From: Alphaproteobacteria bacterium
GTDB taxonomy: Bacteria > Pseudomonadota > Alphaproteobacteria > Caulobacterales > Maricaulaceae
Length of the DNA stretch: 20,046 nucleotides
Direction of reading: 5' to 3'
Assembly (NCBI GenBank): GCA_030428405.1
Contig: JAUIEH010000009.1
Span: forward strand, 1-20,046
Shown piece by piece: positions 7,192 through 14,750 of this stretch (positions are counted from its first letter, which is position 1; every line of letters starts with the position of its first letter). The position numbers and the translations under genes were made by a program. A model generated the notes under the pieces. That model saw only the letters and a program-made list of their open reading frames with translations. It was not told the DNA's origin and searched no databases.

Positions 7192-7800
7192 TCACGGGCC
7201 GCCAGACGCTGATTGCTGCAGGGCTTCGCGAACGCAGCGGTTTTCGGGACGACGGTAGTCCGCACAAGCGCGCCGTTGATTTTCTTTGACCTGTTGAAGC
7301 GCGCGATCGATCGCCAAATATTGTCGGCCAAGCCGGTTCACACGAGCTTCAAGTCGCCGGCGTTCTTCTCCTGCGATTTCTCCTGCGGCTCGAAGTCCCT
7401 CCAACGTGACGTTCGCCAAGAGACTTCGGGCTCGGGCGCTGAAAATGCTGCGCAGTGCATCGGGGAAGATTATTCGCCTCACTGTGCGACGCGCTATGCG
7501 CGCAGCGACGTTGGCGTTTTTACTGCGCCCGTCGATATCATGGAGGTCGGGCAACGATGCCGCGTCTTCAACCTCGCGCTCGAACGAGCGAATATCGTCG
7601 ATGTCGGCGCCGGCGGCGCCCAGCAATCGCGTGAGCATGTTGCGATCATGAATGAGCTTTCGTCGCCGTGCGTTCCAGATTTCCATATTTTCTCGGACGC
7701 GCTGACAGATCGGCGCTTCGCGCGGCGCCTGTTTGAGCGGGTCTTTGTCGCCGTAGAAGTCCGGCTTGGTTGAATACGGATTGTAAGGCTGCTTTTTCAT
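7192..7800 (-). CDS. Hypothetical basic, helical protein
   Basis: This is a 202-residue protein that I do not recognise. It has no signal peptide or membrane segment. The N-terminus is rich in Lys, Pro and Tyr (MKKQPYNPYSTKPDFYGDKDP). The rest is strongly basic and probably helical, with Arg-rich stretches (NARRRKL, ARIARRTVRRIIFP, GEERRRLEARVNRLGRQ). A possible coiled coil spans about residues 140-180, and a Cys pair lies near the C-terminus (RACADYRRPENRC). A good ribosome site, AGGAG on the minus strand about 8 bases before the ATG, supports translation. An overlapping plus-strand frame of 186 codons (7213-7773) has no comparable support. The 3' end comes within 18 bases of the convergent secreted protein gene. 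It could be lineage-specific. Confidence 0.6.
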   Translation of the reverse strand: MKKQPYNPYSTKPDFYGDKDPLKQAPREAPICQRVRENMEIWNARRRKLIHDRNMLTRLLGAAGADIDDIRSFEREVEDAASLPDLHDIDGRSKNANVAARIARRTVRRIIFPDALRSIFSARARSLLANVTLEGLRAAGEIAGEERRRLEARVNRLGRQYLAIDRALQQVKENQRRACADYRRPENRCVREALQQSASGGP

Positions 7801-8113
7801 CGGGCGAGGCTCCTGGCTCAGCGCCTTTCAGCATCACGTCGGGCCGCACCCGGTCGGACAAAATCGCCCGCGCTCGCCGAATTCGCCTTATCCGCCAATG
7901 ACCGAGCGCGACCGCCGACATTGACAAGCCGGCCTTCATCCGCGCATATCCCGCGTTCAATCTCGCGCGTGATGTTTTGCGCGCCTTGACCCGCACGGGC
8001 GCCGGCCTGACCTGAACAGGGCAGACGGCGCGGAGGCGGGCGAGGTCCCCTGCTCGGCGAAGGCTCGCTCAGCGGGGCGCTTGGCGTTTGCGCGTATGGG
8101 ATGAGGAGACGGC
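7801..8113. other. Intergenic region before ffh, with a possible promoter
   Basis: This 313-base divergent gap holds no convincing gene; the short frames in it have no start support. A perfect -35 hexamer TTGACA lies on the plus strand at 7921-7926. A weak -10-like CATATC follows at 7945-7950 with an 18-base spacer, about 165 bases before ffh. This is a possible ffh promoter. The ffh ribosome site AGGAG lies at 8104-8108. Confidence 0.3.
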
Positions 8114-9634
8114 ATGTTTGAAGCGCTTTCCGATCGGCTGACAGGCGTATTCGACACGCTGACAGGGCGCGGCGCCTTGTCGGAGAAAGATGTCGACGCC
8201 GCCTTGCGCGAGGTGCGCGTGGCGCTGATCGAGGCCGATGTCGCGCTCGATGTCGTCAAGGATTTCGTCAAGCGCGTGCGCGCCGAAGCCGTCGGCGAAA
8301 ACGTCATCCGCTCGGTCACGCCGGGCCAGCAGGTCGTCAAAATCGTCCATGACGCGCTCGTCGACACGCTCGGCGGCGATGGCGGTCCGGACGGGCTCAA
8401 TGTCGATGTGCCGCCGCCGGCAGTCATCATGATGGCGGGCCTGCAGGGCTCGGGCAAAACCACAACGGCGGGCAAGCTCGCGCTGCGCCTGAAGAAGGAC
8501 AAAAAGCGCGTCCTGCTTGCCTCGCTGGACACGCGCCGCCCGGCCGCGATGGAGCAGCTCAAAGTGCTCGCCGGTCAGGCCGAGGTCGATTTCCTGCCGA
8601 TTGTTCCTGGACAGACGGCCGTCGACATCGCGACGCGTGCGCTCAAGGCCGCCAAGCTTGGCGGGCAGGACGTGCTCATCCTCGATACGGCCGGGCGCAC
8701 GTCGATTGATGAAGAGCTGATGTCGGAAGCCGCCGGCATTGCGCGCGCGACCAATCCGCATGAGACCATTCTCGTCGCCGACGCGCTCACCGGCCAGGAT
8801 GCGGTCGAGACCGCGCGGCGCTTCAATGACCGCCTGCCTCTCACCGGATTGGTGCTGACACGGATAGACGGCGACGGACGCGGCGGCGCAGCGCTCTCCA
8901 TGCGCGCGGTCACTGGCCTGCCGATCAAATTTCTTGGCGTCGGCGAGAAGCTCGACGGGCTCGAAGTCTTCGACGCCCGGCGCATCGCCGGCCGCATTCT
9001 GGGGCAGGGCGACGTCGTCAGCCTGGTCGAGAAAGCCGCCGAACAGGTCGATCAGGAAAAGGCCGAAAAGCTCGCCAAGAAGCTCGCCAAGGGCAAGTTC
9101 GATCTGAACGACCTCGCCGAACAATTGCGCGGCATACAGCGCATGGGCGGGCTGGGCGGCATTATCGGCATGCTGCCGGGCGCGGCTAAAATGAAGGGCC
9201 AGGCCGCAATGGCCGGCATGGACGAAAACACGCTAAAGCGTCAGGAAGCGATCATTCTCTCCATGACGCCGGCTGAGCGTTCCAAGCCTGATATTCTCAA
9301 ATCCTCGCGCAAGCGCCGCATCGCGGCCGGCGCCGGCGTGCAGGTGCCCGAAGTCAACAAGCTCCTCAAAATGCACCGTCAGATGGCGGACATGGTCAAG
9401 ATGATGGGCAAGGGCAAAGGCGGCATGCGCGGCATGATGAACGCCATGGGCGCCGGCGGCATGGACCCCAACGCGCTCAAGGCGCTCGGCGCGAAGGGTC
9501 AGAAAGCCGGCGGCGCGGGCGTCTTGCCGGGTCTTCCGGGCGCGGACGCTCAAGGCGGCTCGCCCGCCGACTTCCCCGCGGGAATGCCGCTCGGACCCGA
9601 CGGTCTCCCCCTCGGCTGGAGGGATAAGAAGTGA
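8114..9634 (+). CDS. ffh: Signal recognition particle protein Ffh (SRP54)
   Basis: Ffh is the GTPase and signal-sequence-binding subunit of the signal recognition particle. It binds 4.5S RNA and delivers nascent membrane proteins to FtsY at the inner membrane. The 506-residue protein shows the helical N domain (1-100) and the P-loop GLQGSGKTT (109-117). The G domain continues with DTAGR (191-195) and LTRIDGDGRGGAALSM (248-263). The guanine-specificity motif reads TRID instead of the usual TKxD; I recall this form in other alphaproteobacterial Ffh proteins. The methionine-rich M domain follows, with the RNA-binding SSRKRRIAAGAGVQVPEVNKLL segment. The C-terminus ends in a Gly/Pro-rich tail, longer than in E. 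coli Ffh (about 453 residues). The ATG has an AGGAG ribosome site 5 bases upstream. rpsP follows on the same strand after 136 bases. Confidence 0.98.
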   Translation: MFEALSDRLTGVFDTLTGRGALSEKDVDAALREVRVALIEADVALDVVKDFVKRVRAEAVGENVIRSVTPGQQVVKIVHDALVDTLGGDGGPDGLNVDVPPPAVIMMAGLQGSGKTTTAGKLALRLKKDKKRVLLASLDTRRPAAMEQLKVLAGQAEVDFLPIVPGQTAVDIATRALKAAKLGGQDVLILDTAGRTSIDEELMSEAAGIARATNPHETILVADALTGQDAVETARRFNDRLPLTGLVLTRIDGDGRGGAALSMRAVTGLPIKFLGVGEKLDGLEVFDARRIAGRILGQGDVVSLVEKAAEQVDQEKAEKLAKKLAKGKFDLNDLAEQLRGIQRMGGLGGIIGMLPGAAKMKGQAAMAGMDENTLKRQEAIILSMTPAERSKPDILKSSRKRRIAAGAGVQVPEVNKLLKMHRQMADMVKMMGKGKGGMRGMMNAMGAGGMDPNALKALGAKGQKAGGAGVLPGLPGADAQGGSPADFPAGMPLGPDGLPLGWRDKK

Positions 9635-9650
9635 GCCCTGCCGGCGCCAT

Positions 9651-9694
9651 CGCCCTCCGACCGCTTTGCGGCTGCTTCCCTCAAGGGGGAGGCG
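9651..9694. repeat. Folded palindromic element between ffh and rpsP
   Basis: An outer arm (CGCC-TCC, 9651-9658 with one bulged C) can pair with GGAGGCG at 9688-9694. Two small hairpins lie inside: CCGC-TTT-GCGG (9661-9671) and CCC-TCAA-GGG (9678-9687). The cloverleaf-like layout and intergenic position resemble interspersed palindromic repeats of GC-rich alphaproteobacteria. Repetition cannot be shown from one copy. It has no T-run, so it is not a classical terminator. Confidence 0.45.
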
Positions 9695-9723
9695 CAGCGC
9701 CGCTTCGATACAAGTAATCCACT

Positions 9724-9757
9724 CACACACCGAACACTGCCCACACACCGGACACTG
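9724..9757 (+). repeat. Two tandem 16-base direct repeats in the rpsP leader
   Basis: CACACACCGAACACTG (9724-9739) and CACACACCGGACACTG (9742-9757) match at 15 of 16 positions with an 18-base period. The second copy ends at the GAAGGA ribosome site of rpsP. They may be a recent tandem duplication or a leader element. Confidence 0.7.
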
Positions 9758-9770
9758 AAGGAACACATCA

Positions 9771-10286
9771 ATGGCACTGAGAATTCGTCTTTCGCGCGGC
9801 GGCGCTAAGAAACGTCCGTATTACCGCATTGTTGTGGCTGACAGCCGCTCTCCGCGCGATGGCCGCTTCATTGAGCGCATCGGCTCTTACAATCCGCTCC
9901 TGCCGAAAGATTCCGGGGAGCGCGTGAAGATCGACGCCGAGAAGGCGCATGACTGGATCGTCAAAGGCGCCCAGCCGTCCGACCGCGTCGGCCGCTTCCT
10001 GTCGCTTATTCGCGTCGAGCGTGAGGCCGACGGCTCCATCAAGCGCGACGAAGACGGCAAGTTCGTCCGCGCCGAAGGCGATGCGGGCGCGCCGCTTTAC
10101 GAATGGAAGCACGGCGACAACCCCAAGAAGGGCGCGCCGGGCGAGAAAGCCAAGCAGCGCATCGCTGACCGCGAAGAAAAAGAGGCCGCCAAGGCCGAAG
10201 CCGCCGCAGCGCCTGCTGAAGCGCCCGCCGAAGAAGAAGCGCCTGCCGAGGCCGAAGCTCCGGCTGAGGAAGAAGCGAAAGAGTAG
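9771..10286 (+). CDS. rpsP: 30S ribosomal protein S16 with acidic C-terminal extension
   Basis: S16 is a small-subunit protein needed for 30S assembly. The N-terminal part (residues 1 to about 85) is a clear S16 domain: MALRIRLSRGGAKKRPYYRIVVADSRSPRDGRFIERIGSYNP, then the RVKIDAEKAHDWIVKGAQPSDRV segment. E. coli S16 is about 82 residues, while this one is 171. The extra part contains a KHGDNPKKGAPGEKAKQRIADREEKEAAKAEAA linker and ends in low-complexity repeats of Ala, Glu and Pro. Alphaproteobacterial S16 proteins are often extended, though this tail is long. A GAAGGA ribosome site lies 8 bases before the ATG. The gene follows ffh, a widely conserved pairing, but the usual rimM-trmD-rplS genes are absent downstream. 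Confidence 0.97.
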   Translation: MALRIRLSRGGAKKRPYYRIVVADSRSPRDGRFIERIGSYNPLLPKDSGERVKIDAEKAHDWIVKGAQPSDRVGRFLSLIRVEREADGSIKRDEDGKFVRAEGDAGAPLYEWKHGDNPKKGAPGEKAKQRIADREEKEAAKAEAAAAPAEAPAEEEAPAEAEAPAEEEAKE

Positions 10287-10310
10287 GGCGTTTCGCTTCC
10301 AGGTCGTTGC

Positions 10311-10364
10311 GCTCTGCGACGTTCAGCTTCTCCGTATTCTTAGGAAAGCCGGACGTCGCAGAGC
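10311..10364. repeat. Perfect 12-bp inverted repeat between rpsP and lysK
   Basis: GCTCTGCGACGT (10311-10322) is mirrored by ACGTCGCAGAGC (10353-10364) with a 30-base loop. In RNA this would form a stable stem 24 bases after the rpsP stop. No T-run follows, so it is not a standard intrinsic terminator. It could protect the rpsP mRNA end, be a Rho-linked or attenuator structure, or belong to an unknown small RNA. The remaining bases up to 10513 show no gene. Confidence 0.6.
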
Positions 10365-10513
10365 CGCCGCGCTTGCGATCGATGGCGGCGCGACCAATTC
10401 GGTATTTCGCTGCGCTGCGGAAATAGCGTTAGAAAGCTGCCGGACGCGCCGTCGGGCGTTGCGCCATTGCGCAGCGGTTCTACGTGACGGCGCCAAGCGG
10501 AGCGGTTTCTGAC

Positions 10514-12115
10514 ATGAGCGAGCCATCCTTTTTCGAACTGGCGCAAGACGCCAAGGCCTGGCCGTTCGAACAGGCGCGCCTCATCAAAAAGCGCGTCGAG
10601 GAACAAGGCGTGACCGGCGGCGCGGTCATCTTTGAAACGGGCTACGGCCCCTCGGGCCTGCCGCATATCGGCACGTTCGGCGAGGTCGCGCGCACGACCA
10701 TGGTGCGCCATGCCTTCCGCGTTCTGACAGATGACGCTTATCCCACGCGGCTGATCGCGTTCTCCGATGATCTCGACGGCATGCGCAAAGTGCCGCCCGG
10801 CTTGCCGAACCAGGACATGCTCGCCGAACATCTGGGCAAGCCGCTGTCGGATGTGCCTGACCCGTTCGGTACGCATGAAAGCTATTCCGCGCACAATAAC
10901 GCCAAGCTGCGCGAGTTTCTCGACGCCTTTGGCTTCGAATATGAGTTTTACTCCGCCACCGAACAATATCGCTCGGGCGCGTTTGACGAGATATTGCTCC
11001 GCACGCTGGAGCGTTTCGATGACGTCATGGCGATCATGCTGCCGACGCTTGGGCCGGAGCGGCGCGCGACATACTCGCCCTTCCTGCCGATCTCGCCGTC
11101 GACCGGGCGCGTGCTCTATGTGCCGATGAAGGCGATCGACCCGAAGGCGGGCACGATCACTTATGAGGATGAGGACGGAAGCGACGTCACCACGCCCGTG
11201 ACGGGCGGCGCCGCCAAGCTGCAATGGAAGCCGGATTTCGGCATGCGCTGGGCTGCGCTCGGCGTGGATTTCGAGATGTTCGGCAAGGACCACCAGACCA
11301 ATGCGCCGATCTATTCGCGCATTTGCAAGACGCTGGGCGTCGCGCCGCCGGTGCAGTTCGTTTACGAACTGTTCCTGGATGAAAAAGGCGAGAAAATCTC
11401 CAAGACCAAGGGCAACGGCATCGCGGTCGAGGACTGGCTGCGCTACGCCACGCAGGAAAGCCTGGCGCTGTTCAATTTCCAAAAGCCGCGCGCAGCCAAA
11501 AGGCTCTATTTCGACGTCATTCCAAAGGCGGTGGACGAGTATCTGAACTTTCTCGACGCTTATCCGGGCCAGGAGCCTGCGCAGCAGATCGAGAACCCGG
11601 TCTGGCACATTCATGACGGCGCGCCGCCTACGGAAGGTTCGCCGATCAGCTTCAGCCTGTTGTTGAACCTGGCTTCGGCTTCGAGCGCCCACGACAAGGA
11701 GATACTTTGGGGCTTCATCGCGCGCCGCCTACCGGACGCCACGCCTGAAAGCCAGCCTTTGCTCGACAAGCTCGCCGGTTTCGCCGTGCGCTATTTCGAA
11801 GACTTCGTCCGGCCGACAAAGCGCTTCCGCGCGCCCGATCAGCGAGAGCGCGACGCGCTCACGGCGCTGCGCGCACGTTTCGCCGAACTCGATCCCGAGG
11901 AGGCCGACGGCGAAATCATCCAGGCCGAAGTTTACGCCGTCGGCAAGGAGGCCGGGTTTGAGCCGCTGCGCGCCTGGTTCAAGGCGCTCTATGAAACGCT
12001 GCTCGGTCAGGAGCAGGGGCCGCGTTTCGGCTCGTTCGTCGCCATTTACGGCGTGCCCGAGACCATCGCGCTGATTGATCAGGCCCTGGCGGGTGAGTTG
12101 GCTGGGGCGGACTAG
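10514..12115 (+). CDS. lysK: Class I lysyl-tRNA synthetase
   Basis: This cytoplasmic enzyme charges tRNA-Lys with lysine for translation. At 533 residues it is the archaeal-type class I enzyme, not the class II LysS. The class I HIGH motif appears in GPSGLPHIGTFGE (HIGT at 51-54) and the KMSKS motif in GEKISKTKGNG (ISKT at 295-298), joined by a Rossmann-type core. FSDDLDGMRKVP and GKDHQTNAPIYSRI are further typical blocks. The C-terminal third is helical and would bind the anticodon. Class I LysRS is standard in many Alphaproteobacteria. The ATG at 10514 (MSEPSFFEL) has a GGAG 11 bases upstream and is preferred over an in-frame start at 10484. It lies 227 bases after rpsP. Confidence 0.97.
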   Translation: MSEPSFFELAQDAKAWPFEQARLIKKRVEEQGVTGGAVIFETGYGPSGLPHIGTFGEVARTTMVRHAFRVLTDDAYPTRLIAFSDDLDGMRKVPPGLPNQDMLAEHLGKPLSDVPDPFGTHESYSAHNNAKLREFLDAFGFEYEFYSATEQYRSGAFDEILLRTLERFDDVMAIMLPTLGPERRATYSPFLPISPSTGRVLYVPMKAIDPKAGTITYEDEDGSDVTTPVTGGAAKLQWKPDFGMRWAALGVDFEMFGKDHQTNAPIYSRICKTLGVAPPVQFVYELFLDEKGEKISKTKGNGIAVEDWLRYATQESLALFNFQKPRAAKRLYFDVIPKAVDEYLNFLDAYPGQEPAQQIENPVWHIHDGAPPTEGSPISFSLLLNLASASSAHDKEILWGFIARRLPDATPESQPLLDKLAGFAVRYFEDFVRPTKRFRAPDQRERDALTALRARFAELDPEEADGEIIQAEVYAVGKEAGFEPLRAWFKALYETLLGQEQGPRFGSFVAIYGVPETIALIDQALAGELAGAD

Positions 12116-12157
12116 CCCAAGTTTCGCCGCCATGAGGGGTAGACTTGGCGCTCCATC

Positions 12158-12172
12158 GCGGCGCTGCGCCGC
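12158..12172. other. Short GC hairpin between lysK and the TPR protein gene
   Basis: GCGGCG-CTG-CGCCGC forms a 6-bp stem with a 3-base loop, 42 bases after the lysK stop. No T-run follows. It may weakly stop transcription or stabilise the mRNA end, but in such GC-rich sequence it may also be chance. Confidence 0.3.
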
Positions 12173-12194
12173 CGCTCACGAAAGGGGCCGCCTC

Positions 12195-12983
12195 ATGCGG
12201 GCGTTACCGATTGCGCGTATTCTTGCGGCGAGCATGGTCGGACTCGCGCTGCCTGCAATGGCGCTTGCCGACGCCGGGCCCGCCGCGATGGCGGCGTTTA
12301 CGGCGGGCGACTATGACATAGTGATCGCGCAAACCGGCGAAAACGCCGACGCCGATGGCCTCGCGCTCGCAGCGAAAGCGCGCAATGCACAAGCCATTTT
12401 CTCCGAGGCCGGACCATATCGCACGGGGCTCATCGCGGATGCGCGGCGCTATTCCGAAGCAGCGCTCGCCGTCGAGCCGGGTCACGTCGAGGCCTTGCTG
12501 CAATTGTCGATCGTGACGTGGCTCGAAGGGCGCGAGCTTGGGCCTTGGGAAGCCTATAGCCGCGGCCTTGTCGGGCTTGGACGCGAACTCATTGAGGAAG
12601 CGATCGAGCAGGCGCCGGACGAACCCTGGGCGCACGCGCTTTTAGGCGCCTGGAACCTGGAAGTCGCGCGCCGCGGCGGGCGTTCCGCCATGATGATGAC
12701 GGGCGCGCGCATTTCGCGCGGCGAGCGCGCCTTCGCGCATGCGCTGGAGCTGGATCCGCATGACGCGGCGATCTCGACGCAATGCGCGATCTCATATCTT
12801 TCTCTGAATGCGGAGCGATATGCGGACGAGGCCGCCGCGTGCCTGGAGCTTGCTCTGGCCGCTCCGGTCGAAGACGCATTTGAAGCGGCCCTGCAGGATC
12901 AGGCGCGCGAGATCGCTAGCCATCTCGAAGCCGGCGAGGAAGCCGCCGCCATGGCGCTGGTCATGCGCTTTGTCGAAGGCTGA
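12195..12983 (+). CDS. Secreted tetratricopeptide-repeat-like protein
   Basis: This 262-residue protein carries a signal peptide (MRALPIARILAASMVGLALPAMALADA, cleavage probably after ALA). The mature part consists of helix pairs with TPR-like spacing: YSEAALAVEPGHVEALLQLSIVTW, LIEEAIEQAPDEPWAHALLGAWNLEVA, and FAHALELDPHDAAISTQCAISYLSL. The A-x-x-L-x-P and W-A-H-A-L-L patterns are typical, though the repeats are not canonical throughout. TPR domains mediate protein-protein contacts; here this would be in the periplasm. The partner is unknown. The frame is open back to 12075 inside lysK; the ATG at 12195 was chosen because it gives the signal peptide and has a GAAAGGGG ribosome site. It is convergent with another secreted TPR gene 21 bases away. 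Confidence 0.85.
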   Translation: MRALPIARILAASMVGLALPAMALADAGPAAMAAFTAGDYDIVIAQTGENADADGLALAAKARNAQAIFSEAGPYRTGLIADARRYSEAALAVEPGHVEALLQLSIVTWLEGRELGPWEAYSRGLVGLGRELIEEAIEQAPDEPWAHALLGAWNLEVARRGGRSAMMMTGARISRGERAFAHALELDPHDAAISTQCAISYLSLNAERYADEAAACLELALAAPVEDAFEAALQDQAREIASHLEAGEEAAAMALVMRFVEG

Positions 12984-13004
12984 GCACGCGCTGAAACGTC
13001 TTGC

Positions 13005-13574
13005 TCAATTGGTCTGCGCAGGCGCAGTGACGCGCGCCAGATTGGCTTCCGCGATGTCCCAGCCGGGACGATATTCAAGCGCGCGCTGATAGGCGGTTGC
13101 GGCTTCGCGCGGCCGGCCGAGCCGCTCAAGCGCAAGTCCGCGATTGAAATAGCCGGCATGCGCGTCGTTCAAACCGAGTTCGAGCGCGCGGTCATAATGG
13201 CTGAGCGCTGCGGCGAAATCGCCTCGAATGAACGCGACATTTCCTTCGCCTACGAATGATTCCGGCAGGTCTGGAATGGCGCGGCGGGCTTCCAGATAAT
13301 CTTCGTGCGCGCCGACATGATCGCCGCGCAGCCCGCGAATGATTGCTCGATTGATGTGCGTCGCAGTGCGGTCGCGGCCGATGAGCCGCATTTGCGAGAG
13401 CGCGAGGTCGCATTGCTGCAGCGCAGAGAGCGAATTATCGCCGGCGCTTGCTGCGTCGAAACATGCCGATCCGCCCGGATCGCCATAGACCGCGATGGAT
13501 TGCGCAACGCTCGGCGATGCGCTGATGGTCGCCGCGATGATCGCTGCTGCGGCGAAGCAGAGATGGTGTCGCAT
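13005..13574 (-). CDS. Secreted tetratricopeptide-repeat protein
   Basis: This 189-residue protein has a signal peptide (MRHHLCFAAAAIIAATISASPSVAQ, cleavage probably near residue 24) followed by three to four clear TPR units. The best are FVGEGNVAFIRGDFAAALSHYDRALELGLND and AGYFNRGLALERLGRPREAATAYQRALEYRPG, which match the consensus W/Y-G-A-P spacing closely. A further unit lies around THINRAIIRGLRGDHVGAHEDYLEARRAIPD. A cysteine pair (SACFDAAS and ALQQCDLAL) before the repeats may form a disulfide. It probably acts in the periplasm as a protein-binding scaffold; the partner is unknown. No strong ribosome site precedes the ATG. It is convergent with a second secreted TPR gene and divergent from the EamA exporter. 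Confidence 0.85.
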   Translation of the reverse strand: MRHHLCFAAAAIIAATISASPSVAQSIAVYGDPGGSACFDAASAGDNSLSALQQCDLALSQMRLIGRDRTATHINRAIIRGLRGDHVGAHEDYLEARRAIPDLPESFVGEGNVAFIRGDFAAALSHYDRALELGLNDAHAGYFNRGLALERLGRPREAATAYQRALEYRPGWDIAEANLARVTAPAQTN

Positions 13575-13745
13575 GGCGCCATATTACCACATCGGCGCGT
13601 GATGGCGCGAGCGCGGCGTTCCGGCCCTTGCGCCGCCTGCAAGTTTTCGTAGCCAACAGTGATCGCAGCGCGCCTGTGCGCGCCGGCATCAGCGCGCTAG
13701 GAAGCATGCGCATGCGGCCCCGCCCGCGTTGAGGAGCAATTGGCG

Positions 13746-14663
13746 ATGGCCGAGGGTGAGCCTGCTGCAAACGGCGTCGAACCCTCCGAAGGGCGAGACT
13801 ATGCTGCGGTCGCGATTTGCAGCGCGATTTGGGGCTCGACCTGGTTCGCCATTCAGTTTCAGATCGCCAGCGCGCATCCCGTCGCAGCACTCGTCTACCG
13901 CTTCGCGCTCGCCTCGGCCTTGCTGTTCGGCTGGAGTCTTCTGCGCGGCGAGCGCATCTGGATGTCGCCCGGCCAGCACGTTGCAGCTATTGGTTTGGGC
14001 TTCTTCACCTTCGCGCTCGACTATTACTTCGTATACGCGGGTTCCGCGCATCTGATATCCGCCGTCGTCGCGGTGCTGTTTGCATCCCTGACATTCGTCA
14101 CGATCGTCGTGTTCTGGCTGGCCGAAGGGGAGCGGCCGAGCAGGGCTGCGCTGATCGCTGCGGGTCTGGGCATGGCGGGCGTAGCGCTGTTATCGGTCGA
14201 GGAGATGCGCGTCGCTCATTTGAGCGGGCAGGCCCTGATCGGCGTCGGATTCATTCTGGGCGGCGTCGTCTGCGCGGCGATCGGCAATGTTTTCGCCAAG
14301 CGCGGCGAGCGTCTGGGCGTGTCGGTTCCCGTGCTGACGAGTTGGTCGATCGGCTATGGCGCGCTCGCGCTTGCGCTATTCGGCGCCGCCACGGGGGTCA
14401 GTTGGACGATCACGCCGAACTGGGTGTTCTTTCTTTCGCTTCTGCATTTGTCTTTGTCCGGTTCAGTGATCGCCTTTGTCGTATATTACGGCCTTGCGCG
14501 GCGACGCGGATACACGCTGGCGAGCTATATCGCAGCGCTGACGCCGGTTGTAGCGATGGTCCTCTCGACGCTTTTTGAGGACAAGAGCTGGACGCCATTG
14601 GCGCTCGCCGGCGTAGGGGCGGTGCTTTTGGGGCAATGGCTATTGATGCGTTCACGTAGTTAA
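13746..14663 (+). CDS. EamA/DMT superfamily transporter
   Basis: This is an inner-membrane protein of 305 residues with about ten hydrophobic segments arranged as two EamA repeats, roughly residues 18-145 and 165-300. The first repeat opens with AICSAIWGSTWFAIQFQIASAHPVAALVYRFALASALLF, the typical start of drug/metabolite transporters, where WGSxxF and the YRF motif are conserved. The second opens with GVGFILGGVVCAAIGNVFAKRG and later has SGSVIAFVVYYGLARRRGYTLASYIAALTPVVAMVLSTLFEDK, the usual DMT ending with a conserved E. Members export amino acids, metabolites or drugs; the substrate cannot be assigned. GAGGAG lies 9 bases before the ATG at 13746. An in-frame TTG at 13740 is too close to that site. 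A weak hairpin follows the stop. Confidence 0.93.
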   Translation: MAEGEPAANGVEPSEGRDYAAVAICSAIWGSTWFAIQFQIASAHPVAALVYRFALASALLFGWSLLRGERIWMSPGQHVAAIGLGFFTFALDYYFVYAGSAHLISAVVAVLFASLTFVTIVVFWLAEGERPSRAALIAAGLGMAGVALLSVEEMRVAHLSGQALIGVGFILGGVVCAAIGNVFAKRGERLGVSVPVLTSWSIGYGALALALFGAATGVSWTITPNWVFFLSLLHLSLSGSVIAFVVYYGLARRRGYTLASYIAALTPVVAMVLSTLFEDKSWTPLALAGVGAVLLGQWLLMRSRS

Positions 14664-14750
14664 CGCCAGCCGGCGGTGTTTCTATGTTTCAAATTAGCTT
14701 CATCTTAAACGGTGTTGCCGATCATTCCGGCCCAAGAATATGAGGCCGAA

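Noticed and set aside
7213..7773. Plus-strand open frame of 186 codons
   Set aside because: It overlaps the minus-strand hypothetical gene, which has a better ribosome site and N-terminus; no motif was seen in this frame.
7646..7996. Minus-strand open frame of 116 codons before ffh
   Set aside because: It overlaps the hypothetical gene in another frame, is Arg/Ala-rich and has no ribosome site or motif.
8248..8997. Ffh G-domain TRID in place of TKxD as a functional anomaly
   Set aside because: I recall the same form in other alphaproteobacterial Ffh proteins, so it is lineage-typical and not a defect.
10340..11692. Minus-strand open frame of 450 codons across lysK
   Set aside because: It is antisense to a clearly recognised LysRS, is Arg/His-rich in the way of GC-rich shadow frames and has no family motif.
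12075..12194. Upstream extension of the secreted TPR protein into lysK
   Set aside because: It would bury the signal peptide 40 residues inside; the ATG at 12195 has its own ribosome site.
14664..14695. Possible terminator after the EamA transporter gene
   Set aside because: The stem is only about 4 bp (CGCC/GGCG) and the T-rich stretch after it is broken, so it is too weak to call.
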